Positions 41,828-50,762 of a stretch of DNA of 64,000 nt are shown here, piece by piece. Origin of the DNA: Candidatus Daviesbacteria bacterium (lineage in GTDB: Bacteria; Patescibacteria; Microgenomatia; Daviesbacterales; UBA10151). Position 1 is the first letter of the stretch, and every line of letters starts with the position of its first letter. The translations under genes and the position numbers were made by a program. Under the pieces are notes generated by a model that did no database searches, had not been told where the DNA came from, and was given only the letters and a program-made list of their open reading frames with translations. The stretch lies in assembly GCA_016187025.1 (NCBI GenBank), contig JACPKM010000004.1, positions 62,001 to 126,000 of the forward strand, in the 5' to 3' direction.

Positions 41828-42271
41828 ATGCTTACAGAAAAAATCCAAAATGATTTAAAAGAGTCGTTAAAGAGTCGTGATCAGGTAAAGGTTTCTACCT
41901 TAAGGATTCTTTTGGCAGAAATTAACAATACTAGGATTGCAAAAGGCATAGAGCTTGCAGATGAGGATATTATTTCTGTAATTCAAAAAGAGGTCAAGAA
42001 AAGAAAAGAAGCAGCAGAGGGTTTCCGCTCTGGAGGTCGGGAAGAGTCTGCTCAGGTGGAAGAGCAAGAACTGGCTGTTTTAGAGTTTTACCTACCAGCA
42101 CAATTATCAGATGAAGAGTTGACTAAAATTGTTGAAAGCACTATAACTGAGGTAGGAGCCAATTTGATTTCTGACATGGGTAAAGTAATAGGTTCGGTTA
42201 TGGGAAAAGTCAAAGGTAGGGCAGATGGAGCAAGAGTAAGTGCTTTGGTTAAACAGAAATTATCAAGCTAG
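41828..42271 (+). CDS. yqeY: GatB/YqeY-domain protein
   Basis: A 147-residue protein matching the YqeY/GatB C-terminal fold: LKESLKSRDQVKVSTLRILLAEINN, then EFYLPAQLSDEELTKIVE and MGKVKGRADGARVSALVKQKL. It is probably tRNA- or amidotransferase-related, but the exact role is unsettled for the family. It typically sits next to rpsU, as here. Confidence 0.9.
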   Translation: MLTEKIQNDLKESLKSRDQVKVSTLRILLAEINNTRIAKGIELADEDIISVIQKEVKKRKEAAEGFRSGGREESAQVEEQELAVLEFYLPAQLSDEELTKIVESTITEVGANLISDMGKVIGSVMGKVKGRADGARVSALVKQKLSS

Positions 42272-42282
42272 GTTGTTAAATT

Positions 42283-42696
42283 ATGATCAACATCATTGTA
42301 AACTCAGATCCACGCTATAACATAGATAAAGCAGCAATCCGAGCAGCAGTAATTTCTGCTCTTCAAAAGTATAAGGTCACCACCAGAGTCGAGGTTGGCG
42401 TAAATATTATTGGTGATAGAAAAATGCATGAGCTAAATAGAACGTTCAGAGGTATTGATTCCACCACCGATATTTTAACTTTTGCTCTTGAGGATCCGCA
42501 AACACCAACCTTGCAACATATTCCCCGGGTTGGGTTTGTAGCTGCACCTGATAAGTGGTTAAGGCTGGGAGATATTGTTATTTCTTATCCTCAGGTAGTG
42601 GAAGATGCATCTTTGGAAGGTATATCAGTTGATGAGGAGATTAGAGTTTTGGTAGAGCATGGGGTAAACCATCTTTTAGGTGTTCATCACGATTAG
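42283..42696 (+). CDS. ybeY: Endoribonuclease YbeY
   Basis: A 137-residue metalloenzyme of 16S rRNA maturation and ribosome quality control. The metal triad His126, His130 and His136 is in EHGVNHLLGVHH, where the usual Gly-Tyr-Asp-His is Gly-Val-His-His. ILTFALEDP around 64-72 matches the family. The C-terminus ends just after the motif, so this is a minimal form. It lies 11 bp after yqeY. Confidence 0.9.
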   Translation: MINIIVNSDPRYNIDKAAIRAAVISALQKYKVTTRVEVGVNIIGDRKMHELNRTFRGIDSTTDILTFALEDPQTPTLQHIPRVGFVAAPDKWLRLGDIVISYPQVVEDASLEGISVDEEIRVLVEHGVNHLLGVHHD

Positions 42697-42720
42697 AAAT
42701 CTCTGCCCAAAATCAAAAAT

Positions 42721-44340
42721 ATGCAGGATACTAAGTCAGCCTTCTATTTAAAATATCGTCCTCAAAGCTTAAATGATTTAATTGGCCAGGAAACAGTTAA
42801 AAAGATTTTGCAATCAGCTTTTTCTCTAAATAGACTTTCTCACGCATATATATTTGTTGGACCAAGGGGAACAGGTAAAACATCAACTGCCCGGATTTTG
42901 GCAAAGATGGTGAACTGTGAAAAGGGCAAAGCCCTGCCTGCCGGCAGGCAGGGGGAAAGCGGAAAAAGTGAATTACCTTGCAACAGCTGTTCGGCATGCC
43001 TTTCTATTACTGATGGCACTAATTTGGACCTTATAGAAATTGACGCAGCATCAAACAGAGGAATTGATGATATTAGATCACTGCGGGAAAGAATCAATTT
43101 AGCGCCTACAAATGCCAAGAAAAAAGTGTACATCATAGATGAGGTGCACATGCTTACAACCGAGGCGTTTAACGCCCTTTTGAAGACTTTAGAAGAGCCT
43201 CCTGCCCATGCTTTGTTTATTTTGGCAACTACCGAAGGCTCAAAAGTTCCCCAAACAATTCTTTCCCGCTGCATAAGATTGGATTTTAAACTAGCCAGCC
43301 AGCAGGAGCTTGTACAAGTTTTAAGTATTATCACAAAAGAAGAAAAAATAGAAATAGATGAAGATAGTATTAAAATTGTTGCTCAAAAAGCTGATGGGAG
43401 TTTCCGGGATGGGGTTAAGCTTTTGGATCAGGTATCATCATGGAGTGGAAAAATTACAGCCGTAAAGACTCAAGAGAGCCTGCGTTCATCCAAGTTTGAA
43501 CAAACAACTAAAGTTTTAGAGCATCTTTCCCTCAACAGCACAAAAGAGGCTTTGCTTGAGATAACAAACCAGACAAAAGAAGGCATAGATACAAAAGGAT
43601 CTATCACCTCTTTAATGGAGGCCATGCGGCATTTTGTCTTTATCAAAAGTGGTTTGGTAAAAGAGCTGGTAGAACCATTCTGGGGTGAGGAAAAAACTAA
43701 AGTTTTAATATCTTTATCTGAAAAATTTGATACAGGAGCGCTAATAAAAAATTTAGATTTACTCCAAACTGCACTGGAAAAGCTTAAAACTTCCTCAATT
43801 GAGGCATTACCGCTTGAACTGGCAGTTGTCCAAATGTGCAGATATGAACCAGAATCAGCAGTTATGAATCGAGAATCAGAGGATTTAGAAATACTTCCTG
43901 TGACAAGTGAAATAAATATCCCTGTTTCCGAGACAAAGTTGGTAATGGATAAATCTGCTAAAGAGCCTAAATTGGATGGTCAAGATATGTCAGATTTATC
44001 CAAGGTAAAAGAAAAATGGAACTTTGTACTAGAAACTGTCAGACAAAATAATTTCTCTTTGGAAGCACTTTTGCGCTCTGTAGAGCTGGGAGACTGCAGT
44101 GGTTCAACTGTTGTTATCAAAGTACCCTATTCTTTTCATCAGAGAATATTAGATGCTCCCAAAAACAGAGAACTGGTGGAAGCAATCATTTCTGATATTT
44201 TAGGACGGAGTATTAAAATTACAACCTCAGTTGGGATAAGACGGCCTAGAAAAGAGGATATTGCCAATATTGAGGTGGCAGCAGATGATGAGGTAATAAG
44301 AATTGCCTCAGAAATTTTCAGTTCAGAAACAGTCAATTAA
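42721..44340 (+). CDS. dnaX: DNA polymerase III subunit tau/gamma
   Basis: A 539-residue clamp-loader ATPase. Walker A GPRGTGKT (47-54), zinc Cys66, 87, 90 and 93 and DEVHMLTTEAFNALLKTLEEPP are present. Between Cys66 and Cys87 a run ALPAGRQG (71-78) is encoded by a 22-nt palindrome (42932-42953) and makes the zinc module longer than usual by about a dozen residues. The C-terminal part is divergent. The reading frame is kept through the insert. I see no slippery heptamer that would make gamma. Confidence 0.94.
   Translation: MQDTKSAFYLKYRPQSLNDLIGQETVKKILQSAFSLNRLSHAYIFVGPRGTGKTSTARILAKMVNCEKGKALPAGRQGESGKSELPCNSCSACLSITDGTNLDLIEIDAASNRGIDDIRSLRERINLAPTNAKKKVYIIDEVHMLTTEAFNALLKTLEEPPAHALFILATTEGSKVPQTILSRCIRLDFKLASQQELVQVLSIITKEEKIEIDEDSIKIVAQKADGSFRDGVKLLDQVSSWSGKITAVKTQESLRSSKFEQTTKVLEHLSLNSTKEALLEITNQTKEGIDTKGSITSLMEAMRHFVFIKSGLVKELVEPFWGEEKTKVLISLSEKFDTGALIKNLDLLQTALEKLKTSSIEALPLELAVVQMCRYEPESAVMNRESEDLEILPVTSEINIPVSETKLVMDKSAKEPKLDGQDMSDLSKVKEKWNFVLETVRQNNFSLEALLRSVELGDCSGSTVVIKVPYSFHQRILDAPKNRELVEAIISDILGRSIKITTSVGIRRPRKEDIANIEVAADDEVIRIASEIFSSETVN
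42932..42953. repeat. 22-nt perfect palindrome inserted in dnaX
   Basis: The half-site CCCTGCCTGCC (42932-42942) is followed directly by its exact complement to 42953. It is far more G+C-rich than the gene around it. It codes for LPAGRQG within the zinc-binding module. It has the look of an inserted mobile palindrome (REP- or RPE-like). Confidence 0.78.
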
Positions 44341-44410
44341 GAGTTTAGGTTCTAAGCAACTTTTTCCTACTTGTTAACTTATTAATTCTTGTTATATTAT
44401 CTTTCCATTC

Positions 44411-45718
44411 ATGGCATCAAAAGTTTTTAAATTAGAAAAGTCTGATCCTAAGGTGTATAAACTTATTAAAGGGGAAGAGACTCGCCAGAAAAATGGTATG
44501 GAGCTTATAGCTTCAGAGAACTATGTTTCTGAGGCTGTACTTGAGGCGTTAGGAACAGTGTTTACTAACAAATACTCTGAAGGTTATCCTGGCAAGCGAT
44601 ATTATGGAGGGCAAGATTTTACTGACCCTCTTGAGTCGTTAGCTATAGAGAGAGCGAAAAAACTTTTTAACTGTGATCATGCAAATGTTCAACCGCTCTC
44701 TGGTGCTCCTGCTAATGTAGCTGTATATTTCTCTTGGCTTGAGCCTGGAGATACTGTTTTAGGGATGGATTTAACTCATGGAGGACATCTAACTCATGGT
44801 AGTCCGGTTACTTACATGGCAAAACTTTTTAATTTTGTTCGATACAAAATGAAGGACGTAGAAACCGGAGAAATAGATTACGAAGAGCTAAAAAAAGTAG
44901 CCAAAAAGAATAAAGCTAAGATAATCTTGGCAGGTTTTTCTGCATATCCTAGGGAGCTAGACTATGCCAAGTTTAAAGAGGTAGCTGACGAGGTGGGTGC
45001 TGTGGCCATGGCAGATATTGCCCATATAGCTGGTTTGATCGCAGCCAAGATCCTAAAAAACCCATTTGACTTTGGATTCCATGTAGTAACTACCACTACT
45101 CATAAAACTCTAAGAGGGCCAAGAGGAGGTTTAATTTTATCAAAAGGTAAAGTCAGTAATCCTTTAAAATCTGTTGAAAAAAATATTGAGAACCTACCAA
45201 CTCTGATTGACCGATCAGTTTTTCCTGGATTTCAAGGAGGACCGCATATGAATAATATAGCTGCAAAAACAGTTGCCTTTGGTGAAGCTCTAAAGCCTCA
45301 ATTTAAAGTATATGCACGACAGGTAGTAAAAAACGCTAAAGCTATGGCCGGTGAATTAATGAAGCAGGGTTGTAAACTAGTTACCAATGGAACTGATAAC
45401 CATTTAATGGTGATAGACTGTGTAAAATCCTTTGGGGTAAATGGCAGGGAAGTTGAAAAGATTTTAGATCTGGTAGGTATTACTACCAGCAAAAGCACAA
45501 TTCCAGATGATATTCTTCCACCCTATGCTCCTTCGGGTTTAAGATTAGGAACTCCTGCTATGACAACCAGAGGAATGAAGGAAAAAGAAATAATACAAAT
45601 TGCTCGTTGGATTGTAGAGGCTGTTAATAACAGAGAAAACTTGAGAATGATTAGGAGAGTTAAAAAAAGTATCTTGGAGATGAGTCTTCAGTTTCCTGTT
45701 CCGGGAATTTCCAAATAA
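44411..45718 (+). CDS. glyA: Serine hydroxymethyltransferase
   Basis: A 435-residue PLP enzyme interconverting serine/THF and glycine/methylene-THF. The PLP Lys is in VTTTTHKTLRGPRGG. N-terminal ELIASENYVSEAVLEALG and the GGHLTHG loop are standard. It supplies methylene-THF for thyA. TATATT lies 12 nt before the ATG with no Shine-Dalgarno. No neighbouring folate gene. Confidence 0.96.
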   Translation: MASKVFKLEKSDPKVYKLIKGEETRQKNGMELIASENYVSEAVLEALGTVFTNKYSEGYPGKRYYGGQDFTDPLESLAIERAKKLFNCDHANVQPLSGAPANVAVYFSWLEPGDTVLGMDLTHGGHLTHGSPVTYMAKLFNFVRYKMKDVETGEIDYEELKKVAKKNKAKIILAGFSAYPRELDYAKFKEVADEVGAVAMADIAHIAGLIAAKILKNPFDFGFHVVTTTTHKTLRGPRGGLILSKGKVSNPLKSVEKNIENLPTLIDRSVFPGFQGGPHMNNIAAKTVAFGEALKPQFKVYARQVVKNAKAMAGELMKQGCKLVTNGTDNHLMVIDCVKSFGVNGREVEKILDLVGITTSKSTIPDDILPPYAPSGLRLGTPAMTTRGMKEKEIIQIARWIVEAVNNRENLRMIRRVKKSILEMSLQFPVPGISK

Positions 45719-45764
45719 GGTATAATGTGTTAAACTTTTAAAGTTTAAAAGGAGAGATTTAGAT

Positions 45765-46043
45765 ATGGGATTTATGGATTCAATGAAGCAGCTTGGTGAT
45801 CTTAAAAAAATGAGAGATCAAGCTGTGGAAATACAAAAAAAGCTTGCTGATATTAGAATTACTGTTGAGCACAAAGGTGTAACTGTAGTTATGACAGCAG
45901 ATCAAAAAGTAGTATCTATTTCTGGGGATAATGATTTAGAGAAAGTAAAAGAAGCAATTAATGAATCTTTAAAACAAGCACAAAAAGTAGCAGCTGAGGA
46001 AATGCGGGGTATGATGGGTGGTTTAGGTTTACCTGGAATGTAA
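45765..46043 (+). CDS. ybaB: YbaB/EbfC nucleoid-associated protein
   Basis: A 92-residue DNA-binding protein, dimeric in other bacteria. Residues DLKKMRDQAVEIQKKLADIRITVEHKGVTVVMTADQKVVSI match. It has a Shine-Dalgarno AAAAGGAGAG and overlaps recR by 1 nt (TAATG), the normal ybaB-recR linkage after dnaX. Confidence 0.9.
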   Translation: MGFMDSMKQLGDLKKMRDQAVEIQKKLADIRITVEHKGVTVVMTADQKVVSISGDNDLEKVKEAINESLKQAQKVAAEEMRGMMGGLGLPGM

Positions 46044-46639
46044 TGGCTACAGTTCCAAAACCTGTACAAAATTTAATAGAGGCTTTTGAAAGACTTCCGG
46101 GAATTGGTCCTAAAACAGCCCAAAGACTTACCTATTATCTTCTTCATGCTCCAAAAGAGGAAGCAGAGAAACTGGCTACTGCAGCTTTGGAGATGAAGGA
46201 CAAAACTGTTATCTGTTCAGTTTGTTTTAATATTGATGAAAAAGATCCTTGCTGGGTAGATCAAGACCAAAGTAGAGAAAAAGATAAAATTCTGGTTGTT
46301 GAAAATCCTTTGGATATTCTGTCGCTTGAGAGGGCAGGATACAAGGGTCTTTATCATGTATTACACGGGGTAATTTCTCCTTTGGAAAACATCGGCCCGG
46401 AACAATTGCATATCAGAGAGTTGTTGCCAAGGCTCAAGGATGGAAGCATAAAAGAGCTAATTTTGGCAACAAATCCCACCATGGAAGGTGAGGCAACAGC
46501 AATGTATATACAAAGATTACTATCTCCCTTAGGTGTTAAAGTGACAAGAATTGCAAGGGGACTACCAGTTGGTGGAGATATAGAGTATGCAGATGAGACT
46601 ACTCTCTCAAGGGCTTTAGAAGGGCGTAAAGAATACTAA
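46043..46639 (+). CDS. recR: Recombination mediator RecR
   Basis: A 198-residue protein of the RecFOR gap-repair pathway. HhH motif LPGIGPKTAQRLTYYLL (18-34), then the zinc region CSVCFNIDEKDPCWVD, a TOPRIM domain (ILVVENPLDILSLE) and the Walker-like end. Cys58, Cys61 and Cys70 are present, but the fourth zinc Cys (expected at 73) is Asp. The zinc finger may be lost or use another ligand. Confidence 0.93.
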   Translation: MATVPKPVQNLIEAFERLPGIGPKTAQRLTYYLLHAPKEEAEKLATAALEMKDKTVICSVCFNIDEKDPCWVDQDQSREKDKILVVENPLDILSLERAGYKGLYHVLHGVISPLENIGPEQLHIRELLPRLKDGSIKELILATNPTMEGEATAMYIQRLLSPLGVKVTRIARGLPVGGDIEYADETTLSRALEGRKEY

Positions 46640-46664
46640 ATGTTTTTTGTGCTAATATTAGTTT

Positions 46665-47150
46665 ATGGCTGATGGATCAAGTGGTGGATTTAAACAATTT
46701 GCAGGTGAGATGGGAGAAACTGTAAAAGAGGTGGTTAAGGATACAAGTGGAAGTTTTCAAGATATGGGTCAGCAAGCAGCAGAGTCTTTTACCGGAAACT
46801 ATCAAAATCCCCAAAAACAGGCTCAGCAGCAACAAGCCCAGCAGCAAAAAATAGATGAGCAAAAAAGGCTCAACTGGGCAAGAACTGTTATAGAACATCA
46901 TAAAAAGTTAGCCAGTCAAATTAGGTATGTACGCGAACAAAAAGAGCAACAATGGACCAAGCGCCAGCAAGAAGAGCAGCAAAAAAAAGAAAAAGAGCGA
47001 GCCGAGCAAGCACAAAGAAATCAAGTAATTTCATCTCCATCAGCTTCCAGAAAAGGCCCGGGGGTTCCGGGAAAACCTGCCAAACAAATGAGGGAAGATC
47101 TTGCCCGATCACAAGCAGAACTTCGCGCTGGCCGTGGCCAAGGAGGCTAG
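46665..47150 (+). CDS. Hypothetical Gln-rich coiled-coil protein
   Basis: Unrecognised 161-residue hydrophilic protein. Residues 40-70 and 85-115 are Gln/Lys/Glu-rich (QKQAQQQQAQQQKIDEQKR), with long charged helices, and the tail is Gly/Pro/Arg-rich. No membrane or signal segment. A TAATAT box lies 6 nt before the ATG. Confidence 0.6.
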   Translation: MADGSSGGFKQFAGEMGETVKEVVKDTSGSFQDMGQQAAESFTGNYQNPQKQAQQQQAQQQKIDEQKRLNWARTVIEHHKKLASQIRYVREQKEQQWTKRQQEEQQKKEKERAEQAQRNQVISSPSASRKGPGVPGKPAKQMREDLARSQAELRAGRGQGG

Positions 47151-47174
47151 CCCTCATTTACTATATCCCATAGT

Positions 47175-47203
47175 TTGATTTATACTGATGTTTATTCTAT
47201 AAT
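47175..47203 (+). promoter_or_regulatory. Promoter of the kinase-like gene
   Basis: TTGATT (47175-47180), a 17-nt spacer, perfect TATAAT (47198-47203). The ATG at 47210 starts after 6 nt: one of the clearest leaderless arrangements in the window. Confidence 0.72.
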
Positions 47204-47209
47204 ATAGAT

Positions 47210-48070
47210 ATGCCTGAAGTTATAGTTAACCAGAAATATTTAGAAACTCATCCTTCTATAGAGAAAAGTCAGTTAGTAGATAAGCTTTTGTATGGTGTGT
47301 GGAGTCTGCCTGTATTTGGATCAAATCAATGGATGCCATGGATGGGGACAACGGGTCATAAAGCTATGCCTAGCTCAATATCAGTTAATGGTAAGGCTAT
47401 TGATATTTTTGCAAAACCTTTTACAGAAGGGTCCAATTTTATGGCGGGAAGAGAATTTACAAATGCAGGTAAGGTAAGATCGCGGAACATAAACACACCA
47501 GGCATGATAGCTATAGTTGATATTGATGATTATTATTCGGTATTAGTGGGTGAATTATTGCATTATGTAGAGCCTTTTAGTGCTAGAGACATGAAATTTA
47601 GTCTGACAGACCCAAGAGTTTATAGCCCCTCTGATTTTCTACAAGACGTCCTGCAAGCTGTAGCAGATATTCACAACAAAGGTGTTGTTCATAACGACCT
47701 ACATTTAGGTAATTTAGGCCACCAGTTTCGTAAAGACCATCCTCCTAAAATCATTTTTTTTGATTTCGAGATAGCTGATATTTTAAGTGACCATGATCTC
47801 ATGTTGAAAAATAGAGGGACGTTTCAGTCACCAGATCAACAAGAAAAGTTGTTGAGATTTGAAGAAAAAGCTGTTGGGGATATCGGTGTATTTCTAGCTC
47901 ATTTGATTATGGATGATTTTCCCATAAAAGACGATTTATTAAAAGTATCAGCGCAGTTGTATCTGCCTCACAGAAAACAATCCTATGGTTTGATGAGTGT
48001 TGAACAGTTGCATCAGATGTTAACAACGCGCTGTATTAGCAGTTTGAAATCTATCAAAAGGAATACTTAA
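47210..48070 (+). CDS. Protein-kinase-like/phosphotransferase-fold protein
   Basis: A 286-residue protein with a bacterial kinase-like core. HNDLHLGN (161-168) matches the catalytic HxDLHxxN loop and FFDFE (Asp185) the metal-binding DFx motif. A candidate ATP Lys is Lys69 in IFAKPF. The P-loop is not obvious. It resembles RIO/Kdo-kinase or APH-type folds more than eukaryotic-like Ser/Thr kinases. Target unknown. It stands alone between a Gln-rich protein and cysS, with its own leaderless promoter. Confidence 0.7.
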   Translation: MPEVIVNQKYLETHPSIEKSQLVDKLLYGVWSLPVFGSNQWMPWMGTTGHKAMPSSISVNGKAIDIFAKPFTEGSNFMAGREFTNAGKVRSRNINTPGMIAIVDIDDYYSVLVGELLHYVEPFSARDMKFSLTDPRVYSPSDFLQDVLQAVADIHNKGVVHNDLHLGNLGHQFRKDHPPKIIFFDFEIADILSDHDLMLKNRGTFQSPDQQEKLLRFEEKAVGDIGVFLAHLIMDDFPIKDDLLKVSAQLYLPHRKQSYGLMSVEQLHQMLTTRCISSLKSIKRNT

Positions 48071-48086
48071 TTTTACTACATACCCC

Positions 48087-48114
48087 TTGTTTTAACTGGT
48101 AGTTTTCGTATACT
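48087..48114 (+). promoter_or_regulatory. Promoter of cysS
   Basis: TTGTTT (48087-48092), a 16-nt spacer, TATACT (48109-48114). ATG 48123 follows after 8 nt. Confidence 0.62.
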
Positions 48115-48122
48115 TTATTCTT

Positions 48123-49508
48123 ATGCTCAAGCTTTATAATACCTTAACCAAGAAAATTGAAGAGTTTACCCCATTAAATCCACCAAAGGTTGGAATGTAT
48201 ACCTGTGGACAAACAGTTTATGACTATACCCATGTTGGTCATTTAAGAACTTATATTGGTGAGGATATTTTAAGAAGGGTGTTGGTTTCAAATGGATATG
48301 ATGTAAAGCATGTACAAAATGTCACTGATGTTGGACATTTAACCTCTGATGCTGATGAGGGAGATGATAAATTAGATAAAAGAGCCAAAGAACGAGGGCA
48401 GACGGTTTGGGAAGTAGCCAGATTTTTTGAAAAATATCATTTTGACTCTTTAGAGCAAGTTAATGTTTTAAAACCTAGTGTAATTTGTCGTGCTACAGAA
48501 CATATTAATGAGCAGATTAAACTTATAGAACAGCTTTTTAAAAAAGGTTACACCTATCAAAGCGAGCAAGCTATCTATTTTGACACTAGTAAACTAGCTG
48601 ATTATGGAAAGTTAACAGGACAAAAGTTAGAAGAAAAAAAGGTAGGGGTGAGAGATGAAGTAGTGGTAGATCCAGACAAAAAACATCCAGCAGATTTTGC
48701 TTTATGGTTTTTTACTGTAGGCCATTTTAAAGATCATACCATGAGATGGTCTTCTCCCTGGGGTGAGGGTTTTCCTGGTTGGCATATTGAGTGTTCTGCT
48801 ATGTCTATGGAATATTTAGGAAATACTTTGGATATCCATGCTGGAGGAATAGATCATATTCCAGTTCATCACACTAATGAAATTGCTCAATCAGAGGCTG
48901 CTACTGGTCAGCAGTTTTCAAGATACTGGGTGCACTTTGGCTGGCTTTTAATTGATGGAGAAAAGATGAGCAAATCAAAGAAAAATTTTTATACAATAGA
49001 TGAAATTTCGGACAAAGGATTTGACCCACTGGCTTTAAGATATTTATTTATGACCGCACACTATCGGGATATGCAAAACTTTACCTGGGAATCTTTGGAG
49101 GCTGCGCAGAACGCTTTAAACAAAATTCGTGAGGAGATTAGAGCATGGGAAAGCCCTAAAATAGGTTGTGCTGAGTTTCAGCAGAGGTTTTTGGAGGCTG
49201 CTAATAATGATTTAAATATGCCACAAGCAGTTGCGGTGCTACATGAGTTAATCCGCTCCGATTATCCAACATCTAGTAAAGCCAGATCAATTTTAGAAAT
49301 GGATAAAATCTTGGGCCTTAAACTTGATGAGTATTTAGGCAAGCCTTTAGAAATTCCGGAAGAAGTTAGAAAACTTGTAGAACAAAGAAAAAAAGCGCGT
49401 CTAGATAAAGACTTTAAGAAATCCGATGAGTTGCGAAAAGAGATTAAGGCTCTAGGGTTTGAAGTGGAAGATACCCCAGATGGTCCAAAAGTAAAGACTC
49501 TCAACTAA
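48123..49508 (+). CDS. cysS: Cysteinyl-tRNA synthetase
   Basis: A 461-residue class I synthetase. HIGH is represented by THVGH in CGQTVYDYTHVGHLRTY, KMSKS is in GEKMSKSKKNF, and zinc ligands include Cys28, the Cys of WHIECSAM and the His pair in GGIDHIPVHHTNE. The C-terminal helical domain is intact. Its promoter gives a leaderless transcript. Confidence 0.96.
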   Translation: MLKLYNTLTKKIEEFTPLNPPKVGMYTCGQTVYDYTHVGHLRTYIGEDILRRVLVSNGYDVKHVQNVTDVGHLTSDADEGDDKLDKRAKERGQTVWEVARFFEKYHFDSLEQVNVLKPSVICRATEHINEQIKLIEQLFKKGYTYQSEQAIYFDTSKLADYGKLTGQKLEEKKVGVRDEVVVDPDKKHPADFALWFFTVGHFKDHTMRWSSPWGEGFPGWHIECSAMSMEYLGNTLDIHAGGIDHIPVHHTNEIAQSEAATGQQFSRYWVHFGWLLIDGEKMSKSKKNFYTIDEISDKGFDPLALRYLFMTAHYRDMQNFTWESLEAAQNALNKIREEIRAWESPKIGCAEFQQRFLEAANNDLNMPQAVAVLHELIRSDYPTSSKARSILEMDKILGLKLDEYLGKPLEIPEEVRKLVEQRKKARLDKDFKKSDELRKEIKALGFEVEDTPDGPKVKTLN

Positions 49509-49522
49509 ATCTTTTAAGCGTA

Positions 49523-49551
49523 TTGATCTTCGTATAAAATTTGGGTATAGT
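49523..49551 (+). promoter_or_regulatory. Promoter of rarA
   Basis: TTGATC (49523-49528), a 17-nt spacer, TATAGT (49546-49551). ATG 49559 follows after 7 nt; the alternative GTG starts upstream (49541 and 49553) fall within or too near the promoter. Confidence 0.65.
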
Positions 49552-49558
49552 AGTGTGG

Positions 49559-50698
49559 ATGGTACCTCTTGCAGACAGATTAAGACCACAAAGATTAGAA
49601 GATATTGTCGGGCAAAAACATATACTTGCTCCGGATAAATTATTATATAAAACTATCAAGTCAGGAAGTCTTTTTTCAATGATACTCTGGGGTCCTCCGG
49701 GAACCGGAAAAACAACTTTGGCAAGAGCAATTGCTCATCAGGCAGGATTGGAATTTTTGGAGTATTCCGCAGTCACAACAGGTATTGTAGAGCTTAAAAA
49801 AGTTTTTGAAAGAGCCCGGGGACAACTGCAGCCTCCCTTGGTATTTATTGATGAGATACATAGGTTTAATAAAGCCCAACAAGATGCACTGCTTCCATAC
49901 GTAGAAAACGGAACAATTATTTTTATAGGTGCAACTACAGAAAATCCCAGTTTTGAAATAATCGGTCCGTTGCTTTCCCGAACCAGGGTTTTGGTTTTAA
50001 ATCCTTTATCAGAGGATGATTTATCAGAACTTATAAAGCGTGGTCTAAAGGAGTTAAAAGTTAAAATTGATCAAAAGGCCAAGCAACTATTGATGGAGCT
50101 ATCAAGCGGAGATGCTAGGGTTGCTCTTAATACTTTAGAAATAGCAGCAGGATTAAATACGTACATAAGTATTAAAGAGATTGAGGAGGCTTTTCAGAAA
50201 AAGGCTTTGATGTATGATAAGGCAGCAGATGAGCATTACAACACTATTTCAGCATTTATTAAATCCATGAGAGCATCAAATGTTGATGGGGCGCTATATT
50301 ATTTAGCTCGGATGGTATCTGCAGGTGAGGATCCGTTGTTTATTGCGAGGCGTATGGTGATATTTGCCTCGGAGGATATTGGTATGGCCCAACCTACTGC
50401 TTTGGTTGTAGCAAATGAGGTTTTTAAAGCTTGTGAGACAATAGGTTATCCTGAATGCCAGATTAATCTTGCCCATGGGGTTGTCTATTTATCCTTGGCC
50501 AAAAAGGATAGAGGAGCCTATGAAGCCTACTTTAAGGCGCTTGAGGATGTGCAAAAGCATGGTAGCCTACCCATACCACTAAATTTGAGAAATGCTCCAA
50601 CAAGTCTTATGAGGAATCTAGGATATGGCAAAGGATATGAAAAATACACAAAAAAGGATTTGCTCCCTGATAAACTTAAAGGGAAAAAGTATTATTAA
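49559..50698 (+). CDS. rarA: Replication-associated recombination protein RarA (MgsA)
   Basis: A 379-residue AAA+ ATPase acting at stalled forks. MVPLADRLRPQRLEDIVGQ, Walker A WGPPGTGKTTLARAI and Walker B FIDEIHRFNKAQQDALLP, plus the SGDARVALNTLE sensor, match. The start is ATG 49559 because the promoter -10 box ends at 49551. The end reads KKDLLPDKLKGKKYY, as in the family. Confidence 0.92.
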   Translation: MVPLADRLRPQRLEDIVGQKHILAPDKLLYKTIKSGSLFSMILWGPPGTGKTTLARAIAHQAGLEFLEYSAVTTGIVELKKVFERARGQLQPPLVFIDEIHRFNKAQQDALLPYVENGTIIFIGATTENPSFEIIGPLLSRTRVLVLNPLSEDDLSELIKRGLKELKVKIDQKAKQLLMELSSGDARVALNTLEIAAGLNTYISIKEIEEAFQKKALMYDKAADEHYNTISAFIKSMRASNVDGALYYLARMVSAGEDPLFIARRMVIFASEDIGMAQPTALVVANEVFKACETIGYPECQINLAHGVVYLSLAKKDRGAYEAYFKALEDVQKHGSLPIPLNLRNAPTSLMRNLGYGKGYEKYTKKDLLPDKLKGKKYY

Positions 50699-50762
50699 AA
50701 TTTTTTTTAATTTGTCTTCAGGAATGGTTTTAAATGATAAATTGTGATAAACTCTATTACCA

